Positions 17,369-26,933 of a DNA stretch of 64,000 nucleotides are shown here, piece by piece (position 1 is the first letter of the stretch; each line of letters begins with the position of its first letter). The position numbers and the translations under genes are program-made. The DNA is taken from positions 186,001-250,000 of the forward strand of contig NZ_RJUE01000066.1 of the NCBI RefSeq assembly GCF_024343735.1, written 5' to 3'. The notes beneath the pieces are model-generated. The model was given only the letters and a program-made list of their open reading frames with translations. It had not been told where the DNA came from and made no database searches. The DNA comes from Lacihabitans sp. CCS-44 (GTDB taxonomy: Bacteria > Bacteroidota > Bacteroidia > Cytophagales > Spirosomataceae).

Positions 17369-18391
17369 TTAAGAAATAAAATTAACCTCTGGAGTAATTT
17401 TTATGCCAAATTTATCAAAAACTGATGTTTGAATTTTATAAGCTAAATCAGCAATTTGTTGCCCTTTGCCGCCACCATAGTTGACCAACACCAATGCTTG
17501 CTTGGTATGCACTCCAATATCTCCAATACGCTTACCTTTCCATTCTGCTTGCTCTATTAACCACCCCGCTGGTACTTTTACTGTATTTTCGTCAATTGGA
17601 TAGCAAGGAATTGCTGGATATTGCTGTTTTACGCTTTCATAAAGCGTCTTTTCTATCTCAGGGTTTTTAAAAAAACTACCAGAATTGCCTATTTCTGCTG
17701 GGTCTGGCAATTTACTTTTCCTGATAGCTATCACGGCATCGCTTATTGCCTTCACGGAGAGTTCTTTAACGCCCATTTGGTCTAAAGTATCCCTTATGGC
17801 ACCGTAAGAAACATTAAAAACTGGCTTTTTTGAAAGTTCAAAACTCACACTTAGTATTACATATTTACCCTTGCCTTCGTGTTTAAAGTAACTTTCTCGG
17901 TATCCAAAATTACATTTGTCTTTATCAAAAACTTCGATTTCAAAATTCCACAAGTTCAAGGCTTCCAGCTCCACAAAAACATCCTTTACTTCTACACCAT
18001 AAGCTCCAATGTTTTGCATAGGAGCTGCTCCCACAGTTCCAGGTATTAGCGACATATTTTCAATACCAGATAAGTTTCTTTCGATAGTTTCTAAAACAAA
18101 AGAATGCCAATTTTCACCGCCGCCTGCTTTTAAAACTACCTTTTCTGTATTCTCTGAAACTACTTCAATACCTATAATTTCGTTTCTTAAAACTAAGCCA
18201 TCATAATCGTTCATCAGCAAAATGTTGCTGCCGCCTCCCAAGAATAGTTTTTTTTCATTCTTGTATTTATGGTCAGACAGAATTTCTATCAATTCTTCCA
18301 CCGACCTGAAAACAGAAAAATATTTAGCTTTGGCTTCCAGTCCGAATGTGTTGTAAGGTTTTAAAGAAACATTTTCTGAAATTTCGGGCAT
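17369..18391 (-). CDS. murB: UDP-N-acetylenolpyruvoylglucosamine reductase
   Basis: The 340-residue flavoenzyme reduces UDP-GlcNAc-enolpyruvate to UDP-MurNAc in cytosolic peptidoglycan precursor synthesis. The FAD-binding motifs are visible: LGGGSNILL near residue 52, and SLIPGTVGAAPMQNIGAYGVE near 115. The substrate-binding Tyr (GYRESYFK near 165) and the catalytic-Ser motif GNSGSFFKNP near 228 are present too. Length and the presence of the Tyr loop match the type I enzyme of Escherichia coli. It starts at ATG 18391 with NVSLKPYNTFGLEA, the usual N-terminus. Confidence 0.95.
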   Translation of the reverse strand: MPEISENVSLKPYNTFGLEAKAKYFSVFRSVEELIEILSDHKYKNEKKLFLGGGSNILLMNDYDGLVLRNEIIGIEVVSENTEKVVLKAGGGENWHSFVLETIERNLSGIENMSLIPGTVGAAPMQNIGAYGVEVKDVFVELEALNLWNFEIEVFDKDKCNFGYRESYFKHEGKGKYVILSVSFELSKKPVFNVSYGAIRDTLDQMGVKELSVKAISDAVIAIRKSKLPDPAEIGNSGSFFKNPEIEKTLYESVKQQYPAIPCYPIDENTVKVPAGWLIEQAEWKGKRIGDIGVHTKQALVLVNYGGGKGQQIADLAYKIQTSVFDKFGIKITPEVNFIS

Positions 18392-18500
18392 TTTATTGGG
18401 TCTAAATTTTGGTGCAATTTAAGAATTTTTATTTGAAAGCTTTTTTAAAAACACATTGCCAAATATATATCATAGACAGCTGAATAAGTTTAAAGGAAAT

Positions 18501-19085
18501 TCAATGCCCATTAAGTGGCACTTTTTCCCCAGCTTCTATTTTGACTTTTAGGTGATTTTCTTTTGGAGGAATCGGGCAGTTCCAGCCGTCTGAAAAAGCA
18601 CAATATGGATTGTAAGCCTTATTGAAATCTATTATAACATTTCCGTCTTTAAAATCTTCTGTATCCATATCCATATATCGGCCACCACCGTAAGTTTCTT
18701 GCGGAGCGGTGGGGTCTTTGAAAGGCACAAATACCAAGTTTTTGTAAAGTGGCAAAACAGGCGATGGTCGATAAGTCATAATCTTATGCTTTTTCCCATC
18801 TACCATAAAACTCACAACAGCAAACTCTGTATAATCTTTGATTTTAACACCTGAAGTCGGCACAGAAATAGTTTTAGGTTTGCGAGGTTTCTTATAAGTT
18901 GCAATTATCTTGAAACGCTCGTTTGCTTCGTAAAAATCCTGTTTTTGATCTGGAAACCTACCATGAGTTTCAACCATGTATTTCTCTCTGTGCTTACTTA
19001 GTTCGGCGGCATAATCTTGACAAAATCCAGTTTTAAAAACCAAAATTGTAAACAAAAAAGACAGTGACAACAGTATTTTATTCAT
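18501..19085 (-). CDS. DUF1684 family secreted protein
   Basis: From the ATG at 19085 the protein is 194 residues with a signal peptide ending at FCQ. The mature part has the DUF1684 pattern: an N-terminal region reading YAAELSKHREKYM, then VSFMVDGKKHKIMTYRP, LVFVPFKDPTAPQETYGGGRYMD and the C-terminal DFNKAYNPYCAFSDGWNCPIPPKEN. The last segment, with two Cys and invariant AYNPYCA, is the family hallmark. The function of DUF1684 proteins is unknown. An upstream in-frame start at 19118 would spoil the leader. Confidence 0.85.
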   Translation of the reverse strand: MNKILLSLSFLFTILVFKTGFCQDYAAELSKHREKYMVETHGRFPDQKQDFYEANERFKIIATYKKPRKPKTISVPTSGVKIKDYTEFAVVSFMVDGKKHKIMTYRPSPVLPLYKNLVFVPFKDPTAPQETYGGGRYMDMDTEDFKDGNVIIDFNKAYNPYCAFSDGWNCPIPPKENHLKVKIEAGEKVPLNGH

Positions 19086-19194
19086 TGAAATTAAACTTTT
19101 GTAAGATTCTGATACCATTATGGCATTTTTTGAAATTCTTCGAAATTTAACAAATGAATTTGAAAGTATATCACAAATTTTTCAAGAGAATTAT

Positions 19195-19202
19195 TAACTT
19201 TG
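19195..19202 (+). promoter_or_regulatory. Bacteroidota -7 box of the isocitrate dehydrogenase gene
   Basis: TAACTTTG is an exact TAnnTTTG match, placing transcription start near 19209 and leaving a leader of about 85 bases before the ATG at 19294. The -33 TTTG is not clearly placed. Confidence 0.5.
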
Positions 19203-19251
19203 CAATATCAAATTTTACATAGAACCTGACCAAATTTTAAGCTTCGGTTGA

Positions 19252-21519
<2,268 letters not shown>

Positions 21520-21541
21520 TTGAAATTTAAGATTGTATAAG

Positions 21542-21576
21542 AGCCTCAGAATATAATCGTTCTGGGGCTTTTTTTT
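21542..21576 (+). terminator. Rho-independent terminator after icd
   Basis: AGCCTCAGAA pairs with TTCTGGGGCT (10 pairs, one G-U) around an 8-base loop, followed by a run of T. It lies about 20 bases after the stop codon. Confidence 0.85.
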
Positions 21577-21584
21577 GCGTGTTT

Positions 21585-21889
21585 TTGGAACACAGATTGG
21601 ACTGATTTGCACAGATATTTTTGCAGACTTTGCGAGAAATACTGAAGATAAACATTTACTAAGTGTAAAATTCTTTATAAATCCGTGTAAATCCGTGATA
21701 CTTGTACCGTGTCATCCGTGTTCAATTTTAAGCCAATTGATATAAAAAAATCCGTGTAAATCCGTGCTACTTGTATCCGTATCATCCGTGTCCCATTAAC
21801 GCAAGCATACATATTTTCGAATAAATTTTATTTAACGGTAAAATATTTTTCTTAATTTGTGACACTGAACCCTTTAAGACTATTACGAA
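21585..21889. other. Repeat-bearing intergenic region between icd and the histidine kinase
   Basis: No gene is visible. Besides two long direct repeats (21680-21721 and 21749-21791), the left part (about 21590-21620) has CACAGATTGGACTGATTTGCACAGAT. This looks like a diverged, opposite-orientation version of the same ATCCGTG/CACGGAT theme. Similar ATCCGTG-type sequences occur between genes in many bacteria; the role is unknown. Confidence 0.5.
21680..21791 (+). repeat. Two direct repeats of a ~42-base ATCCGTG unit
   Basis: Unit 1 at 21680-21721 and unit 2 at 21749-21791 both read AATCCGTGTAAATCCGTG, one variable base, TACTTGTA, then CGT, TCATCCGTGT, with only a few differences. Each unit itself contains three or four ATCCGTG heptamers. 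The units are separated by 27 bases. Two copies do not make a CRISPR array. Confidence 0.8.
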
Positions 21890-23008
21890 TTGAGATTCCC
21901 ACTTTTCAAAATACGCTATAAATCACAAATAGAATTTACTCTTCATCTTGGGCTGAGTTCTTTTAGGCTATTATTTGTATTTCTTTGTTTTTCTTTTCAA
22001 TTAGCCTTTTCCCAAAATAATTCGCCCAATATCTATGCAAAAGGCCTTGGGAAACAAAGTTTCGTAAATGAAAAAAAAGACTCAGTTTCTATAAAAGGCT
22101 TAGAAAACATCATAGACATAGAGTTTTCTCAAAGAAACGATTCTATTTATTATCAACTCGAAGGTTTTGATTCAAAAATATTTACTGCCGCCTTTCCAAA
22201 AATCAGATATACAAATTTGAGTGGTGGAAAATACATTCTAAAGTATCGCCTTTCAAGCCAAAAGGAATTCAAGAACATTAAAATAAACATTGAAGAAGCT
22301 ATCTGGCAGAAATGGTGGTTTTTCCCGATGATTGCATTTTATGTGCTATTGGTTATTGGAATCGGAATCTATTTCTTTTTCCTATACAATTTCCGTCAAA
22401 AAATGAAAATGCAGCAACTTCGCAACAAAATCTCCTCGGATTTGCACGACGAAGTGGGTTCCAATCTTAGTAGTATTGCCATCTATACGCAGGTGCTCAA
22501 AAAAGGCCTCAAAGATTCTGAGCTTTTACCCATTTTAGATAAAATAACCGCAAATTCGAAAGAATCAGTAACCTTGATGCAAGATACCGTGTGGGCATTA
22601 AACCCTAATAACGATTCTCCTGAGCGACTTTTTAAGCGGATAGAAGCCTACGCTAAAGAAATTTTGGCCGAAAAAAATATCAGTTATTTTCAAGAAGCAG
22701 ACATTTCGTTTGAAAAAATCAAACTAGATATGGAAGACCGCAAAAACCTGTATTTGATATTAAAAGAAGGCATCAATAATATCGCAAAACACTCAGAAGC
22801 CACCAAAGCCACTTTGACTGTTTCAGAGAAAAATCAAAAGATATTTTTTGAATTAAAAGATAATGGGGAAGGATTTGAAACCAATAAAGAAATCGAGGGT
22901 AATGGCCTGAGAAACTTTAAAGAAAGAGCTGCGGAATCAAATTTTGAATTGAAAATTGAAAGTGATAAAGGTAAAGGAACTGTACTTTCTATATGTCTCT
23001 CTCACTAG
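21890..23008 (+). CDS. Sensor histidine kinase (HisKA_3 type) with a lone Y_Y_Y domain
   Basis: The 372-residue membrane kinase has a signal-like leader, a periplasmic Y_Y_Y-type beta domain (about 75-137, with YYQLEGFD and YTNLSGGKYILKYR), one membrane helix (about 145-166) and a HisKA_3 phosphoacceptor domain (SSDLHDEVGSNLSS, His186). An HATPase domain follows (N-box KEGINNIAKHSEAT, G-boxes DNGEGFE and GNGLRNFKERA). The beta-propellers that normally precede Y_Y_Y are missing. The start is a TTG, the only candidate that gives a leader peptide; no ATG lies before the sensor domain. It pairs with the LuxR-type regulator 113 bases downstream. Confidence 0.87.
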   Translation: MRFPLFKIRYKSQIEFTLHLGLSSFRLLFVFLCFSFQLAFSQNNSPNIYAKGLGKQSFVNEKKDSVSIKGLENIIDIEFSQRNDSIYYQLEGFDSKIFTAAFPKIRYTNLSGGKYILKYRLSSQKEFKNIKINIEEAIWQKWWFFPMIAFYVLLVIGIGIYFFFLYNFRQKMKMQQLRNKISSDLHDEVGSNLSSIAIYTQVLKKGLKDSELLPILDKITANSKESVTLMQDTVWALNPNNDSPERLFKRIEAYAKEILAEKNISYFQEADISFEKIKLDMEDRKNLYLILKEGINNIAKHSEATKATLTVSEKNQKIFFELKDNGEGFETNKEIEGNGLRNFKERAAESNFELKIESDKGKGTVLSICLSH

Positions 23009-23121
23009 AATTAGGGATTTTTTAGAATTGAAAACTATGCCAATTTTGTAGAAATAAATAACACAGAATGGTTGCTTTTTCAACAGCGTATTTACAACAA
23101 ATAAAACCTAAACCCAAGCAA

Positions 23122-23757
23122 ATGATTAGAGTAGCCTTATTTGAAGACAACAAAAACTTTAGAGAAAGTTTGTCACTTTATTTGGCTAGTTCGGAGAATA
23201 TTTGGATGACTGGCTCATACCCTGACGCCAGAGAGGCGGTTTCGATTGTGAAAAAGCAAAAACCTGATGTGATTTTGATGGACATTGAAATGCCATACAT
23301 GAATGGCATACAGGCAATGATAGAAATCAGAAAGGCCGTTCCCGATGCTAAAATCCTTATTCAGACAGTTTTTGAAGACGAAGACCGGGTATTTCAGGCA
23401 ATTTGTGGTGGAGCATCTGGCTACATCATAAAAAACCCTGACCCAGAAAAATATGTACAGGCCATAGAAGAAGTGAATGCAGGCGGTTCGCATTTATCGC
23501 CAGCCATTGCGGCAAAAGTGATGCAGATGTTTCAGAACCAATTTGTGAAAAAGGAACCGACATTTGTGGACCTAACGGCTCGTGAAAAAGATGTGCTGGG
23601 TTGTTTGGTAAAAGGCATGAGTTACAAAATGATTGCGGATGCATGTAGCATAAGTTATGCAACGGTAAACACACACGTGAAGCACATATATGAGAAATTA
23701 CACGTAAACTCAGCACCCGAAGCCATCATCAAGGCCATAGAGATGCGATTGGTCTGA
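23122..23757 (+). CDS. LuxR/NarL-family response regulator
   Basis: The regulator (211 residues from the ATG at 23122) has a receiver domain (acidic pair Glu8-Asp9, phospho-acceptor Asp54 in LMDIEMPYMNG, then a Thr and the KNP lysine). A C-terminal LuxR helix-turn-helix follows (LTAREKDVLGCLVKGMSYKMIAD... ATVNTHVKHIYEKLHV). A longer frame adds 18 residues, but MIRVALFEDN is the usual receiver start. It is almost certainly the partner of the upstream HisKA_3 kinase. Its last 29 bases overlap the convergent membrane-protein gene. Confidence 0.9.
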   Translation: MIRVALFEDNKNFRESLSLYLASSENIWMTGSYPDAREAVSIVKKQKPDVILMDIEMPYMNGIQAMIEIRKAVPDAKILIQTVFEDEDRVFQAICGGASGYIIKNPDPEKYVQAIEEVNAGGSHLSPAIAAKVMQMFQNQFVKKEPTFVDLTAREKDVLGCLVKGMSYKMIADACSISYATVNTHVKHIYEKLHVNSAPEAIIKAIEMRLV

Positions 23758-24430
23758 AGGGTTGGGTTCTTAATTTATAAACTCCAATGGCCCATAGTGT
23801 GTAGGTGATGGGGTCAGCGACCTGATAAACTGTTCCAAAAATAAAACCTAAGTTGTCTGAAAATGGAGTAACAGCTTTAAAAATAGGTAGGATTATTAAG
23901 TTTGAAACATTGATAATAAAAAAGCCAATATTAAACCAAAATGAGGGTTCATTTTTAAAAGATTTTAACTTAGTAGACTGAGATAATTTGGTATGTAATA
24001 CTAAAGCTAAAAAAATTGCGATAACGTTTTTTAGTGGAAATAGAAATACCTGTTCAAATGGTTTTTTATAAAAAATTTCATATCCAAATTGGAAAATATT
24101 TAAAATGACAAACACCAAAATAAAAGGGATAATTATTTTGTTTAGCAAATTATTTTTTATCGATTTTAAATAAAATACCGAAGGAAGTGTTGCAGCCAAA
24201 ATAGCATAGACATAATTAATCCATTGTGAGTTTTGAGAAGTTTTGGAAAGATATGGGCTTATTCCTTCAATAATAGCGTACAAAACAAATGTTAGAAATA
24301 AAAAGAAATAAGTATCTCTAAAATGTTTGGAATTTAAAATAGAAAAAAAAGCTAGAATTATGAGGAATGCTGTACCAAAATTACCTGAATTAAGATATAT
24401 CGCATACAGTGTTTTAGAGTAAAGTAGCAT
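23729..24430 (-). CDS. Hypothetical seven-helix membrane protein
   Basis: The 233-residue protein has about seven hydrophobic helices with short basic loops and no recognised family motif. It runs opposite to the response regulator and overlaps its 3' end by 29 bases. Base composition is a little more AT-rich than the neighbours. Similar small membrane proteins beside two-component systems are common in this phylum, but no function can be assigned. Confidence 0.55.
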   Translation of the reverse strand: MLLYSKTLYAIYLNSGNFGTAFLIILAFFSILNSKHFRDTYFFLFLTFVLYAIIEGISPYLSKTSQNSQWINYVYAILAATLPSVFYLKSIKNNLLNKIIIPFILVFVILNIFQFGYEIFYKKPFEQVFLFPLKNVIAIFLALVLHTKLSQSTKLKSFKNEPSFWFNIGFFIINVSNLIILPIFKAVTPFSDNLGFIFGTVYQVADPITYTLWAIGVYKLRTQPFRPIASLWP

Positions 24431-24490
24431 GATTATAATAATGGTTTAACTTTCTTTATTAATATAATTTGTAAACTTAAAATAAATTCG

Positions 24491-25018
24491 ATGAAAACAA
24501 AAATGATTCTTTTTTCAATCCTTGCAGGTGTTTCTCTGTTATTCTCTTGCAAAAAAAACGAAACCCATGAGTCTGAAGATGTGAATTTTGCTCACCAAGC
24601 AAAATTGGATAGTCTGATTAATGGGACAAAAAATTTAGGTTCGAAAGACCTAAATGAAGCTTTAATTAGACAATTGCAATATCAAAAGAAAATGAAACTG
24701 AGTGATAATTTTGGTGTTGTAATACCAAAAAGAATTTTGACTGAATCTATAAATGGGTTCTCAGAAATGGGAATTAATATACCTAAAGACACTTCAAATT
24801 ACAGCATGTGGGATTTTCTAGTTGTATATTCGGGTTTAGCATTAAATGGGTCAAACGAGGAAAAATTAGAACCCGTAGTATTTTTCTACAAGGGTGGTTT
24901 AGACGCCTCGGGGTCATTTGTACCGGTAGGAAATCCAATTTCGGGAATAAAATTTTCTGGTGGCGGTGGTGGCGATGGTGTTTTGCCTAGGCCAACACCT
25001 CCTCCAACAGTACCTTGA
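24491..25018 (+). CDS. Small lipoprotein, Gly/Pro-rich C-terminus
   Basis: The 175-residue product has a leader with the lipobox LFSC (Cys20), a charged linker, and a central domain without recognised relatives (NGFSEMGINIPKDTSNYSMWDFLVVYSG). The end is unusual: a glycine run (SGGGGGDG) followed by a proline-rich tail (RPTPPPTVP). A clear terminator follows, so it is a single-gene unit ahead of the cysteine protease. Role unknown. Confidence 0.65.
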   Translation: MKTKMILFSILAGVSLLFSCKKNETHESEDVNFAHQAKLDSLINGTKNLGSKDLNEALIRQLQYQKKMKLSDNFGVVIPKRILTESINGFSEMGINIPKDTSNYSMWDFLVVYSGLALNGSNEEKLEPVVFFYKGGLDASGSFVPVGNPISGIKFSGGGGGDGVLPRPTPPPTVP

Positions 25019-25049
25019 TAAAACCTAATTTTTCAAAAATATTGGAAGT

Positions 25050-25077
25050 ACCCATCTCAAAAAGATGGGTGCTTTTT
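25050..25077 (+). terminator. Rho-independent terminator after the lipoprotein gene
   Basis: ACCCATCT and AGATGGGT form a perfect 8-base-pair stem with a CAAAA loop, followed by GCTTTTTG. Confidence 0.8.
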
Positions 25078-25169
25078 GAGTTTAATAATGGTTGGTTTTT
25101 AGGAGACTTTTACAAAAAATATTTTTCTTTGTAAGACTAACTAAAACTTTCTATTCTAATTATTTAACA

Positions 25170-26753
25170 ATGCATTCTAAAATACTTTGGTCATTTATTT
25201 TCCTTGGAGTTTTCCTAGTAGATGGTTTTGCCCAAAAAATAGAGACTGACTTGCCAAATACTAAACCAAAGACAAATCCTGCTTCCTATTATAGCATAAA
25301 AACTCCCTTAATCCCTCAAAAAGGAAATTTCTCTTGTTGGGCGGCAACCTTACAGATGCTGGACTCCAAAAACAGCGGGGGTAATAACAAAGAAAATACC
25401 GCACCTATCCGTACTGATTCGCTCTCAAAATATTTAAATTCTTACAAGTCAGATAGATATGCCAGGGTGAGTGACCCAGGTTGGGGGAAAATTAAGGAGC
25501 ATTTGGCTGCAAACAAAGGCTTGGTTACATACAAGTATTTTAACGAAAAGTTCGCCCATGTGTTTCTCGTTAGAGGGTTTCAAGAGGCGGACGATACACA
25601 ATGGCTCATCGTAAATGACCCTTGGCCTGTAGGTAAGGCAAAAATAACAGCTTTGGCTTTTAATCAGTTCATAAGACCATTCAACGGCAACCAAGAGTAT
25701 GTGGCCATGAATTATTCGGCATCCTCTAAAAGCACAAGTTTGAAGTCAGAGCCTGTGTTTAATATATTCTCCAGTTCAAGTTTAAAAGAAACTTTACCGG
25801 TAATATATTCGCCTCCATTGGTAAAAGTGGATCCCAAAAAATTCAAGAACATTAGGTCAAAAGACATAGAAAATCTCATTAGTTTACAAATTGAACTTTT
25901 CAAGAGCTTTGACCCGAATCTATACCAAGAAATGAAGATTGAGTACAATCCTGCCAAGGATGCTCTGAGCAAAGACATGAATTCGTTGTTGACTTTGAAT
26001 CAGTTTACCAATACCGTTTCTTTCTTGAAGTACGACCTCAAAGCCTCCGCCAAAAGCGATTATATCTTTGACGGACTCAAACTAGCTTTTATAAACGCCA
26101 ACAAAAACCGTAAACCAGTCATTAACATAACCGTCGAATACGAACCAAAGTCATCAAATCCTTATTTGTACGTGTCGAGGTTTGAGAAATACAGCACATC
26201 TGAAAGGGCAGAATGGGATAAAATTGAAAAGGACTTTAGAGTTGCATTGAATAATCCATCTATTAAGACCATATTGAATGGTTCAATAACTAATGATAAA
26301 AAGTCTAGCGTTAACAAACACGGGCCTTGGTTTGAGGATGACTTACAAGACGACGATGAAGTTTTTGAGATTGAGGATATTTCTATTTTACCCTTGTTTG
26401 GAGGTATGGTGTACAGTTTCACTTGGCCTCCTTTTGATGAGAAAATAGTGGCCGACCCGCACAGGCAATTAAAAATGGGACACAAAGCTATTTTTATATC
26501 AAATAGTGGTACACCTTATTATCGCCTAAGCGAAGCTGAAATTCCTGAATGGGGTGAAATAGTGGAAAAAGAAATAAAAATTGAGGCTGAATGGCTTGGA
26601 GTTAACCGTTTAAAAAATGATTTGGATAGTAGACAAGAGGAAATAGAAAAGCTAAAGGACAGAGCCAATCAAAAAAAAGATACTCCAGTACCCCCCAGAG
26701 GTTCCAGCGGTAATAAATTAGACAAACCTAATTCTGATGAGAAAATCAGGTAA
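25170..26753 (+). CDS. Secreted papain/C39-like cysteine protease
   Basis: From the ATG at 25170 the protein is 527 residues with a signal peptide ending at GFAQ. The N-terminal third is a papain-like (AvrRpt2/C39-type) peptidase domain: IPQKGNFSCWAATLQML with Cys56 as nucleophile, His130 in FAHVFLVRGF, and Asp150 in VNDPWPVG. The remaining two thirds (about 190-527) is a charged region of unknown fold. It ends in a Lys/Glu-rich segment that may form a coiled coil, followed by a Pro/Ser tail. It precedes five exported-protein genes; processing of those neighbours is a possible role but unproven. A weak hairpin separates it from the next gene. Confidence 0.75.
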   Translation: MHSKILWSFIFLGVFLVDGFAQKIETDLPNTKPKTNPASYYSIKTPLIPQKGNFSCWAATLQMLDSKNSGGNNKENTAPIRTDSLSKYLNSYKSDRYARVSDPGWGKIKEHLAANKGLVTYKYFNEKFAHVFLVRGFQEADDTQWLIVNDPWPVGKAKITALAFNQFIRPFNGNQEYVAMNYSASSKSTSLKSEPVFNIFSSSSLKETLPVIYSPPLVKVDPKKFKNIRSKDIENLISLQIELFKSFDPNLYQEMKIEYNPAKDALSKDMNSLLTLNQFTNTVSFLKYDLKASAKSDYIFDGLKLAFINANKNRKPVINITVEYEPKSSNPYLYVSRFEKYSTSERAEWDKIEKDFRVALNNPSIKTILNGSITNDKKSSVNKHGPWFEDDLQDDDEVFEIEDISILPLFGGMVYSFTWPPFDEKIVADPHRQLKMGHKAIFISNSGTPYYRLSEAEIPEWGEIVEKEIKIEAEWLGVNRLKNDLDSRQEEIEKLKDRANQKKDTPVPPRGSSGNKLDKPNSDEKIR

Positions 26754-26809
26754 TGCCCTTTATCCGTAGTATCAATCCTAATTTTTTGTTATTAATGAAA
26801 GCATCTCTG

Positions 26810-26831
26810 TCACTACTATTAGTGATTTTTT
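26810..26831 (+). terminator. Weak terminator-like hairpin after the protease gene
   Basis: TCACTA and TAGTGA form a 6-base-pair stem with a CTAT loop followed by six T. It suggests that the protease and the following exported-protein genes may be separate transcripts, although the stem is short and AT-rich. Confidence 0.5.
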
Positions 26832-26933
26832 GAGAAAAATGCAGTGTTTAATTTTGAGGAATTAATATCAATTGACATATTTTCTGGCCGACTAAATTGC
26901 GAGAAAACATGGATAAAATCAAAATTAGCACTT

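Noticed and set aside
21680-21791. Possible CRISPR array
   Set aside because: Only two units, with internal heptamer repeats and a single 27-base spacer, and no cas genes anywhere in the window.
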